Shown: in pieces, positions 1-5,548 of the stretch | Layout: each line of letters starts with the position of its first letter | Numbering within the stretch: position 1 is the first letter of the stretch | Source: Alphaproteobacteria bacterium | GTDB lineage: Bacteria; Pseudomonadota; Alphaproteobacteria; Paracaedibacterales; CAITNM01 | Length of the DNA: 5,548 nt | NCBI GenBank assembly: GCA_947499175.1 | Contig: CANMNU010000085.1 | Location: forward strand, 1-5,548 | Direction of reading: 5' to 3' | Notes under the pieces: generated by a model | The model's input: the letters and a program-made list of their open reading frames with translations, nothing else | What the model was told of the DNA's origin: nothing | Databases searched by the model: none | Made by a program: the position numbers and the translations under genes

Positions 1-184
1 CACCGACTCTCTTACCTTTCACAAATCTCTTCTTTACTTTTCAAATCTCGCTGCCGTAACAACTGCGCTCGTTCGCGCCATATCCGTAATCTAATCACTT
101 ATTCTCCAATCGTCAACTACTTTCTTATGATTTTTTTTAAAAATTGTGAAATGATTAATGATGTAATAAAAAATTTCTGGATTT
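1..184. other. Leader region upstream of the hydrolase; no confident gene
   Basis: This stretch holds no gene I can support. Bases 1-118 are less AT-rich than bases 119-184, which include a run of eight T (131-138). On the minus strand a 28-codon ORF starts with GTG at 98 and ends with TAA at 12-14. It has a good Shine-Dalgarno-like GGAG five bases before the GTG and encodes a very charged peptide containing WRERAQLLRQRD. It could be a small peptide, the 5' end of a decayed or frameshifted gene, or chance. A plus-strand frame open from 1 to about 217 overlaps the hydrolase start and looks like its shadow. The hydrolase promoter should lie in 119-184. TTGTGA (144-149) and TAATAA (164-169) resemble sigma-70 elements, but their 14-base spacing is too short to be convincing. 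Confidence 0.4.
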
Positions 185-955
185 ATGCAGCAAACACTTG
201 GCTACACAACATATGGTAACGGTTTTGAAAATGTTTTTTTAATTCATGATTGGTTCAATGACCACACCTCGTACGAAAACTTACAACCATATTTAAACTC
301 TGGTTTTTATAAATTTATCCTAGTTGATTTACGCGGATACGGTCTTTCAAGGTCTATATATGGCAACTGCTCAATTGAAGAAGCAGCGAAAGATATAGTA
401 AACATTGCAGATAAGTTAAATATTAAACAATTTCACCTGGTAGGACATTCGATGAGTGGACAAATCGTACAATACCTACCAATTGAAGCCCCAAACAAGG
501 TTAAAAGCATTACAGCAATTTGCCCAGTACCAGCTTGCGGTAACCCAATGCCAGATGACGTAATACAACACCTAGAAATGGTCACCAAAGGAGACGTTGT
601 CAGCGCCAAAGCAATTGTGCAATTTATGACCCAAAACCGTTATCACGATTGGTTTTATGAACGCAAATCTTTGCAATGGTTCAGCTGCTCAAGCCAAATG
701 GCGCGTGCAGCTTATTTACATACATTTTGTGAAACAGACGTAAGTAATTTGGTATTTGGTATAGATATTCCAATGTTAGCAGTATGTGGAGACTACGATG
801 CCCCAACCCACAGCGCTGAACGCATGCAACAAACTATTATGCAATATTTCAAAAAATCACAACTTGTATGCTTGCCAAGCGGTCACTACCCTATGGAAGA
901 AACACCAGTGATTTTAGCGGCAACTCTTGAGAAATTTTGGGCAGACCATAATTAA
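185..955 (+). CDS. Alpha/beta-fold hydrolase (substrate unknown)
   Basis: A 256-residue, probably cytoplasmic, single-domain alpha/beta hydrolase of usual family length. The oxyanion-loop region is HDW (residues 21-23, where HGW or HGG is more common). The strand and loop DLRGYGLS follow at 48-55, and the nucleophile elbow GHSMSG is at 87-92 with Ser89 as nucleophile. A helical cap probably occupies about 120-190. The acid is most likely Asp205 in GDYDAP (Asp203 is the alternative), and the base is His234 in SGHYP. The triad therefore looks intact and the enzyme active. The family includes esterases, lactonases, C-C hydrolases and haloperoxidases, and nothing here picks a substrate. No signal peptide is seen. 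The ATG at 185 is the first start after an in-frame stop at 167-169; GGA at 179-181 is a poor, too-close ribosome site. It ends two bases from the convergent cytochrome gene, so it looks monocistronic in this window. Confidence 0.9.
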   Translation: MQQTLGYTTYGNGFENVFLIHDWFNDHTSYENLQPYLNSGFYKFILVDLRGYGLSRSIYGNCSIEEAAKDIVNIADKLNIKQFHLVGHSMSGQIVQYLPIEAPNKVKSITAICPVPACGNPMPDDVIQHLEMVTKGDVVSAKAIVQFMTQNRYHDWFYERKSLQWFSCSSQMARAAYLHTFCETDVSNLVFGIDIPMLAVCGDYDAPTHSAERMQQTIMQYFKKSQLVCLPSGHYPMEETPVILAATLEKFWADHN

Positions 956-957
956 CA

Positions 958-1488
958 TCAAGGTAGCGGCGCTGGGTTATCCGATTGAGTACGCATATAG
1001 GCAATTAAATCAGCACGCTCTTGAGCGTTTGAAAGACCAACAAAAGACATCTTTGTACCCTTAATGTATTCTCGTGGTTTGTTTAGGTAAGTATTTAGCG
1101 CCTCATAATCCCATTTTCCGCCATGCCCCTTCATAGCTTGGGAATATGCGTAGTCAGCGGCATGAGCTAGCACATTCATAACTACTCCCCACAAATTTGG
1201 GCCAGTTTTGTGCTGGCCTCCTTTTTCAAAGCTATGACATTGCAGGCATTTTTTAGCAACTTTTTCGCCATTAGCAACGTTTGCAGTAGACAACATTGGG
1301 CTAACTGAATCTAAGGTTTTGGCTAACTGATTAGACACAACAGCTTCTGCACCACCATCAATACCTAAAATATTTTGCGATAGGTAAACAGGATGAACTA
1401 ACCCATCTGCAATCAAATGAAAAACCTGCATACAAGTTAGAGCCACCAAAATACTGGCGAAGATTTTATTAAATTCAAAATTATTCAC
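958..1488 (-). CDS. cycM: Membrane-anchored class I cytochrome c (CycM type)
   Basis: A 176-residue respiratory electron carrier with one covalently bound heme. The N-terminus reads NNFEFNKIF and then a hydrophobic segment (about residues 9-30). This is the uncleaved anchor typical of alphaproteobacterial CycM, placing the heme domain in the periplasm. A linker (about 38-72) precedes the domain. CLQCH at 81-85 supplies the two heme thioether cysteines and the proximal His85. GPNLWG is at 96-101, and GTKMSF at 144-149 gives the distal ligand Met147. ADLIAYMR is the usual C-terminal helix. In the family this type passes electrons from the bc1 complex to an oxidase and needs the Ccm maturation machinery, which is not in this window. 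The start is GTG at 1488: a stop lies two codons upstream, and the next Met (residue 20) would destroy the anchor. An oddity is that the usual Gly-Arg after GVV is Met-Asn (104-105). xseA lies upstream on the same strand, 121 bases away. Confidence 0.93.
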   Translation of the reverse strand: MNNFEFNKIFASILVALTCMQVFHLIADGLVHPVYLSQNILGIDGGAEAVVSNQLAKTLDSVSPMLSTANVANGEKVAKKCLQCHSFEKGGQHKTGPNLWGVVMNVLAHAADYAYSQAMKGHGGKWDYEALNTYLNKPREYIKGTKMSFVGLSNAQERADLIAYMRTQSDNPAPLP

Positions 1489-1609
1489 AACTTACAGCAA
1501 ATCCAGATAGAGCCTAGCCACATAGCCATTATTTCAAGATACACCAACAAGGTAAAGATTCGATTAATATATATTAAAAAAATTCCTAAATACCGCTGCA
1601 ATACTACAA
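1489..1609 (-). promoter_or_regulatory. Spacer between xseA and the cytochrome gene; probable cytochrome promoter region
   Basis: This 121-base spacer separates two minus-strand genes and most likely holds the end of the xseA transcript and the start of the cytochrome transcript. A perfect 14-base palindrome, TTAATATATATTAA, lies at 1564-1577, about 75 bases upstream of the cytochrome start codon. It could be an operator or simply AT-rich sequence. No convincing -35/-10 pair could be picked: TTGTTG and TTGAAA on the minus strand are -35-like, but lack a good -10 at the right distance. The GTG start has only a weak upstream ribosome-binding sequence (GTAAG). Confidence 0.3.
1576..1605 (-). terminator. 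Possible weak intrinsic terminator of xseA
   Basis: Just past the xseA stop, read on the minus strand, TATTG-CAG-CGGTA can form a short stem with two G-U pairs. Eight bases (TTTAGGAA) separate it from a run of seven T (complement of 1576-1582). The T run is good and the stem is poor. This could be a weak terminator or a coincidence; read-through into the cytochrome gene is possible. Confidence 0.25.
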
Positions 1610-2941
1610 CTAAAACATGCTTCGCTGGCGCACAGGACGCACATTCACCCTACCATCAAAAAAATTAATACTTGCTTCCTCAAGCACCTTAAGAGCTTTT
1701 GCACTGGTTATAATTCCATTAGCACCCTCAACTAAGCAAAAACCCTTTTCTAAAGTTCTCTGATAAGAATTTTGACTAAGCATCATTGCCTGCCACTTAA
1801 AAGCTTGTTCTTTGTTCCTAAAAAAATCAGAAAAAGCTGAAACAAAAGGTTGAAAGGATTTTTCCAACTGCATTTGAGATTGCTCAATATTTTTAATAGC
1901 AGATGGTACCTTAACCAAATTCAATTTTTGTTGATAACGATCCAAAGAAACCATACTCGAGCGCAGATGACGCTCAAACCATTCATCTAATCGCTGGCTT
2001 TTTTCCATAACAATCGATGGTAAATCAGGAATGCGATTGCTAATATTTTCAAACAACAACCGATAACGTTCTTGCATTTGCAAAATAACACGTTGAAGCC
2101 TTATTTCGGTCTCGTGCACAAATAATTTTAAATGTTGTTGATCAGGCGTTGCAAACTCCGCCGCTGCTGTTGGGGTTGGCGCCCGCTTATCGGCAGCAAA
2201 GTCAATTAAAGTTGTATCAGTTTCATGACCCACTGCTGAAATAATTGGTATGTCACTATTAGCAGCAGCTCTAACTACAATTTCTTCGTTAAAGGCCCAC
2301 AAATCTTCCAAACTGCCACCACCACGGGCAACAATTAAAACATCGGGACGCATAGGAAATACATTAAGTCCAGTAATTGCCGCAGCAATTTGTTCGGGAG
2401 CCCCTGGACCCTGCACTGCAACTGGCCAAAGCAATACATGACAAGGAAAACGATCGCTTAAGCGATGTAAAATATCACGAATAACCGCCCCAGTTGGTGA
2501 AGTCACCACCCCAATCACACTTGGAAACTTTGGCAACTCGCGCTTATGATCAAACAGACCCTCTTTTTGCAACTTAATTTTGCGGTCTTGTAAAATTTTC
2601 AGCAAAGCCCCTTGGCCAGCTGCTTCAACACTTGTAATAACCATTTGATATTTTGAACGCCCACCATAGGTGGTTAATTTACCAGTGGCGATAACTTCCA
2701 AACCATCCTGCATAGGTGCTGAGGTACGCGTGCCACGCCACATTACCGCATCAAGCACACAGTCGGTATCACGCAAGGCAAAATATGCATGCCCAGAACT
2801 ATGCAATTTATAACCAGAAATTTCCCCACGCACCCGTACACTGGAAAATTGCGACTCCACAGCCCGTTTCAAATGATTCGAAAGCTCGGTCACCGAAAAA
2901 ATTGCTTGGACTTCATTTGCTTCAATAGCTGCTAAATTCAT
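1610..2941 (-). CDS. xseA: Exodeoxyribonuclease VII large subunit
   Basis: Catalytic large subunit of exonuclease VII, which with several copies of the small subunit XseB degrades single-stranded DNA from both ends into short oligonucleotides in the cytoplasm. Residues are counted from the upstream TTG at 2959. The N-terminal OB-fold spans about 20-115 (FSVTELSNHLKR, VRGEISGYKLHSSGHAYFAL). The catalytic domain follows with GVVTSPTGAVIRDI (150-163), ARGGGSLEDLWAFNEE (211-226) and SAVGHETDTTLIDFAADKRA (241-260), then PTPTAAAE. A long helical region (about 275-400) follows and then the terminal LEKGFCLV...DGRVNV segment. The domains and order match E. coli XseA (456 residues). I chose ATG at 2941 (443 residues); TTG at 2959 would add six residues (MKILES) and has no better ribosome site. 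xseB is not in the window. It is divergent from hemA. Confidence 0.95.
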   Translation of the reverse strand: MNLAAIEANEVQAIFSVTELSNHLKRAVESQFSSVRVRGEISGYKLHSSGHAYFALRDTDCVLDAVMWRGTRTSAPMQDGLEVIATGKLTTYGGRSKYQMVITSVEAAGQGALLKILQDRKIKLQKEGLFDHKRELPKFPSVIGVVTSPTGAVIRDILHRLSDRFPCHVLLWPVAVQGPGAPEQIAAAITGLNVFPMRPDVLIVARGGGSLEDLWAFNEEIVVRAAANSDIPIISAVGHETDTTLIDFAADKRAPTPTAAAEFATPDQQHLKLFVHETEIRLQRVILQMQERYRLLFENISNRIPDLPSIVMEKSQRLDEWFERHLRSSMVSLDRYQQKLNLVKVPSAIKNIEQSQMQLEKSFQPFVSAFSDFFRNKEQAFKWQAMMLSQNSYQRTLEKGFCLVEGANGIITSAKALKVLEEASINFFDGRVNVRPVRQRSMF

Positions 2942-3025
2942 AGATTCTAAAATTTTCAAAACTTTTCATAGTATTAGCACAAAATCTGCTTTATGTTTCC
3001 AATAAAAACCGCCAGACTGTCTAGC
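2942..3025. promoter_or_regulatory. Divergent xseA/hemA control region
   Basis: With the preferred starts (xseA ATG at 2941, hemA ATG at 3026), 84 bases separate two divergently transcribed genes, so both promoters must lie here or inside the neighbouring 5' ends. On the minus strand, TGCTAATAC and the overlapping TACTAT are -10-like, but no well-spaced -35 is evident. The plus strand shows only AT-rich -10-like words such as TAGTAT. No FNR-type TTGAT-N4-ATCAA box, known upstream of some alphaproteobacterial hemA genes, is visible. The assignment rests on gene orientation more than on motifs. Confidence 0.35.
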
Positions 3026-4237
3026 ATGCCTTACGATAACTTTTTTGAGCAAGAACTTAGTATTTTAAAAACAGAAGGGCGCTACCGTGTGTTTGCTGAT
3101 TTAGAACGTCATGCACACAAAGCACCAATCGCCAGCTGGTATTCTAAAGATGGCAAAAAACCTGTTGTAGTATGGTGCAGTAATGACTACCTAGGCATGA
3201 GCCACCACCCACTAGTGATTGAAGCAGCAACTAAAGCAGCAACTACTTATGGAGCAGGATCAGGCGGCACCCGCAATATTTCTGGAACTGGCCATTTACA
3301 TGTTGAATTAGAAAACACAGTTGCTAAATTACATGAAAAAGAAGCTGGATTGGTATTTACATCAGGCTATGTCGCCAATGAAGCAACTCTGTGCACTTTA
3401 GCTAAAGGCTTGCCAAATTGCGTAGCTTTTTGTGATGAACGTATTCATGCATCAATGATTCAAGGAATTAGCCATAGTCGAGTTCCCAAACACATTTTTT
3501 CCCATAATAATTTAGAACAACTGCGCCAACAACTGGACAGCTACCCATTAAATCAACCTAAAATTATTGCTTTCGTTTCTGTTTATTCCATGGAAGGTGA
3601 CTTTGCACCCATTGAAGCAATTTGCGATTTAGCTAAAGAATACAACGCCCTAACCTATTTAGATGAAGTACACGCCGTTGGCATTTATGGTAAAGGTGGT
3701 GCAGGCCTTGCCAATGCCCTTGGCCAAAGCCATAGGATTGATATTATTCAAGCAAATTTTGCAAAAGCTTACGGTGTTATTGGTGGCTATATAACCGGAT
3801 CAAAATCACTGGTTGATTATGTGCGCAGCTTTGCATCAGGCTTTATTTTTACAACATCACTTCCACCTATGGTTACAAGCGCTGCAATTAGTTCAATTAA
3901 TGTATTACAACAGGCAGATGATTTACGCCAAAAACTTTGGAGTAATGTTAATTTGTTAAAAAACCTATTAAGTAAAACCAAAGTTAATTATCACCACACC
4001 CCAAGCCACATTGTTCCTGTTGTTATTGGCAATGCAAAAATTTGCAAAGACTTTACCGATACCCTACTACATGATTTTGGCATTTACGTACAACCAATTA
4101 ATTATCCAACTGTTCCCCGTGGGCAAGAGCGTTTACGTTTAACAGTTACCCCATTTCATAATGAAGAAATGATTAAGGATATGACAAACGCCCTTGCCTT
4201 ATTATGGGAAAAATTCTTCATGCTCAAGGCTGGATGA
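3026..4237 (+). CDS. hemA: 5-aminolevulinate synthase
   Basis: PLP enzyme that condenses glycine with succinyl-CoA to 5-aminolevulinate, the first step of C4-pathway heme synthesis; a cytoplasmic homodimer. I chose the ATG at 3026 (403 residues). From there MPYDNFFEQELSILKTEGRYR lines up without a gap with the Rhodobacter capsulatus enzyme as I recall it. The ATG at 2993 would add 11 residues with no family match. Residues from 3026: Arg21 in EGRYR (succinyl binding in the family), Asn53 in CSNDYLG, GSGGTRNISGT (79-89), His141 (stacks on PLP), SVYSMEGD (185-192), Asp213 and His216 in DEVHAVG, Lys247 in FAKAYG (Schiff-base lysine), FTTSLPP (276-282) and PTVPRGQERLRL. Oddities: the nearly invariant GTL before AKA is ANF (243-245), Asn of NHAS is Ile140, and the TPSP-like motif reads TVTP. 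Neither start has a clear Shine-Dalgarno sequence. It diverges from xseA and converges on the unknown gene downstream. Confidence 0.95.
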   Translation: MPYDNFFEQELSILKTEGRYRVFADLERHAHKAPIASWYSKDGKKPVVVWCSNDYLGMSHHPLVIEAATKAATTYGAGSGGTRNISGTGHLHVELENTVAKLHEKEAGLVFTSGYVANEATLCTLAKGLPNCVAFCDERIHASMIQGISHSRVPKHIFSHNNLEQLRQQLDSYPLNQPKIIAFVSVYSMEGDFAPIEAICDLAKEYNALTYLDEVHAVGIYGKGGAGLANALGQSHRIDIIQANFAKAYGVIGGYITGSKSLVDYVRSFASGFIFTTSLPPMVTSAAISSINVLQQADDLRQKLWSNVNLLKNLLSKTKVNYHHTPSHIVPVVIGNAKICKDFTDTLLHDFGIYVQPINYPTVPRGQERLRLTVTPFHNEEMIKDMTNALALLWEKFFMLKAG

Positions 4238-4287
4238 GAATAGTTACAACTTTCAAAACATCCACTACTATTTGTGACACCACATAG

Positions 4288-4316
4288 ATTACCAAAGGTG
4301 ATAGTTAAAACTATTA
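4288..4316. terminator. Weak hairpins between convergent genes
   Basis: The 76-base spacer (4238-4313) between hemA and the convergent unknown gene contains two small inverted repeats: ATTACC-AAA-GGTGAT (4288-4302) and TGATAGT-TAAA-ACTATTA (4299-4316), each with one G-U pair. They overlap and are mutually exclusive, and the second includes the stop codon of the minus-strand gene. Neither is followed by a T run on either strand, so they are poor intrinsic terminators. They may be weak bidirectional ends, or chance in AT-rich DNA. Confidence 0.2.
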
Positions 4317-5548
4317 GTAAATCGGAGGAAGCCCTAATTTTGCACGCCTAGCATTTCTTTCCTCGTTTCCACCTGCACCAGAAGACGACACACCTGTTGA
4401 TTTTTGTAAAAGTTTCTTTGCCGCCGCATCTTCTTTTTCTTTTTTTTCTATAATATCAAGAGCTCTTGGAATCTCTAACGATTCTGGCCCTGTATATGTT
4501 GCATACTTTTCGTATTTTCCAAGACCCATCCAGTTTAAATGACGAATTGCTTTGGCCATGGCTGAAAGGTCATCTGGCTGTATGAATTTGTTATAGTGCA
4601 CACTTGAAGCCTTATCAATAAATATATTTTTAGCAGAGTATGAAACCTCGATAACATTTGCCAAAGTATAATCTGCTGTGCCATCCGGGTAACCAGCAAC
4701 CATAGATAATACATTTAAATTTCGAAGAGGAATATCTAACTCAAGTGGTGGTCTACCTGCTTCTTCTTTTCCTTCAGAAAGAACAAAAATATTCATATTA
4801 TTAAGCACAGCAAAAAGCTTAGTGTAATCAGCTCCACATTGTAACCATTCGTCTATTCCATTAGCTTTAGCTTTTTCTTGCATTTCACCCACAAGCGATA
4901 TATCACTAAGCTCAGCAGGAAGAAGATTTTGCATACGTAATAATTCAACTATTTCAAGACTTTTTAAGCCAAGTGAATCTTTCTCTTTTCGTTTAGCCAA
5001 GATTTCTTGTTCATTTCGTAATGCAACACTTCTTTCTACTACATATTCCTTATCACTTCCAACAATATGGCAAATCATTTCATACGTAGAAATGATTCCA
5101 GGTTTTTCAAGAGTATTCGCAATAGTAAACTTGGGGTTCTCAACACCTGCAAAAGGTAGCATTTCAACAGTTATAAAATCTTTTAAGGTATCGCAAATCA
5201 ATAGCCATTTCTGAACGTCTAAGTCATCTCTTCTTGTATAATCAGCCACAATTTTCTTATCGCCAAAAAAATTTATTAATTTGTTAATACATAATGCATA
5301 GTCTTTTAAAACATCAATGCTTTCATGTTTTTCATTAACCGTAATTAATTCTTCTAGAGACTTTTCAAGCTTAGTTATATCTGATGCATATTTGCCATTA
5401 TACTTAAGAACTTCGTTTTTTGCTTTCGTTAAATCCTCTAATTTAAATTTAGCAAGAACCACATCATTAGTTTTTTCAAATGCAGTTAATTCACTTTTTA
5501 ATAATTTTTTTTGTGCTTCCTTTGCTTTTTTTAATTGATCACATAAAT
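4314..5548 (-). CDS. Unrecognised coiled-coil protein, 5' end beyond the window
   Basis: I do not recognise this protein. The minus-strand frame is open from the TAA at 4314-4316 to the right edge, giving at least 410 codons. A GTG at 5462 could start a 382-residue form, but no stop lies upstream of it, it lacks a ribosome site, and the 28 upstream codons are coding-like (DQLKKAKEAQKK), so it is probably internal. Visible residues, counted from the edge: about 1-75 are Lys/Glu/Leu-rich and likely a coiled coil. A mixed region (about 80-165) with several aromatic residues follows. A charged helix (about 165-210, LRNEQEILAKRKEKD) comes next, then a region that may be globular (about 235-350, PLRNLNVLSMVAGYPDGTADY, IRHLNWMGLGKYEKY). 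A Lys/Glu/Ala helix (about 362-382) leads to a Ser/Gly linker and the basic tail RNARRAKLGLPPIY. No membrane segment is visible. Localisation and function are unknown. Confidence 0.75.
   Translation of the reverse strand, partial: LCDQLKKAKEAQKKLLKSELTAFEKTNDVVLAKFKLEDLTKAKNEVLKYNGKYASDITKLEKSLEELITVNEKHESIDVLKDYALCINKLINFFGDKKIVADYTRRDDLDVQKWLLICDTLKDFITVEMLPFAGVENPKFTIANTLEKPGIISTYEMICHIVGSDKEYVVERSVALRNEQEILAKRKEKDSLGLKSLEIVELLRMQNLLPAELSDISLVGEMQEKAKANGIDEWLQCGADYTKLFAVLNNMNIFVLSEGKEEAGRPPLELDIPLRNLNVLSMVAGYPDGTADYTLANVIEVSYSAKNIFIDKASSVHYNKFIQPDDLSAMAKAIRHLNWMGLGKYEKYATYTGPESLEIPRALDIIEKKEKEDAAAKKLLQKSTGVSSSGAGGNEERNARRAKLGLPPIY

Noticed and set aside
131..138. Run of eight T as the terminator of an upstream plus-strand gene
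   Set aside because: No stem precedes it and no upstream plus-strand gene is supported in the window.
1..217. Plus-strand frame open from the left edge into the hydrolase
   Set aside because: It overlaps the hydrolase start and changes composition abruptly at about base 120; the translation resembles no protein I know and has no clear start.
2250..2441. 63-codon plus-strand ORF inside xseA
   Set aside because: It lies entirely antisense to well-conserved XseA motifs and its low-complexity translation has no domain character.
2716..2928. 70-codon plus-strand ORF inside xseA
   Set aside because: It is antisense to the conserved OB-fold region of XseA and has no recognisable features.
2942..2959. 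TTG start at 2959 for xseA
   Set aside because: The ATG six codons downstream is a more usual start, and the extra MKILES residues do not belong to the OB-fold. The TTG cannot be fully excluded.
5317..5538. 73-codon plus-strand ORF near the right edge
   Set aside because: It is antisense to the unknown coiled-coil gene. The Phe/Ser/Leu-rich translation is what the reverse of Lys/Glu-rich codons gives.
1..5548. CRISPR array, tRNA/rRNA, insertion sequence or other mobile element
   Set aside because: I saw no regularly spaced direct repeats, tRNA-like cloverleaf, transposase or integrase motifs, or terminal inverted repeats.

Overview
This 5.5 kb window is AT-rich, densely packed chromosomal DNA, most likely from an alphaproteobacterium. 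Two features support that. It carries a 5-aminolevulinate synthase of the C4 (Shemin) pathway, which among bacteria is mainly alphaproteobacterial. It also carries a membrane-anchored class I cytochrome c of the CycM type, with the anchor and heme domain arranged as in alphaproteobacteria including Rickettsia. The high AT content, T/A homopolymers and short intergenic gaps would fit a Rickettsiales/Holosporales-like or other streamlined lineage, but that placement is inference.

Layout from left to right: 1-184 is a gene-poor leader holding only a doubtful 28-codon minus-strand ORF. An alpha/beta hydrolase follows on the plus strand (185-955). A cytochrome c gene (958-1488, minus) converges on it with a 2-base gap. 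Upstream of the cytochrome gene on the same strand is xseA (1610 to about 2941, minus), the large subunit of exonuclease VII. hemA (from about 3026 to 4237, plus) diverges from xseA across a short shared control region. A 76-base spacer separates hemA from a convergent unrecognised gene (4314 to the right edge, minus), which is cut by the window end: its frame stays open to base 5548, so its true start is outside.

Functionally the core genes are ordinary housekeeping: DNA repair/processing (xseA), tetrapyrrole synthesis (hemA) and respiratory electron transfer (cytochrome c). hemA and the cytochrome gene share a heme theme, but nothing shows that they are co-regulated. No mobile element, CRISPR array, RNA gene or obvious new multi-gene system was found. 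The items most worth a second look are unusual substitutions at conserved cofactor-site positions in HemA and the cytochrome, and the unknown coiled-coil protein with a flexible basic C-terminal tail.
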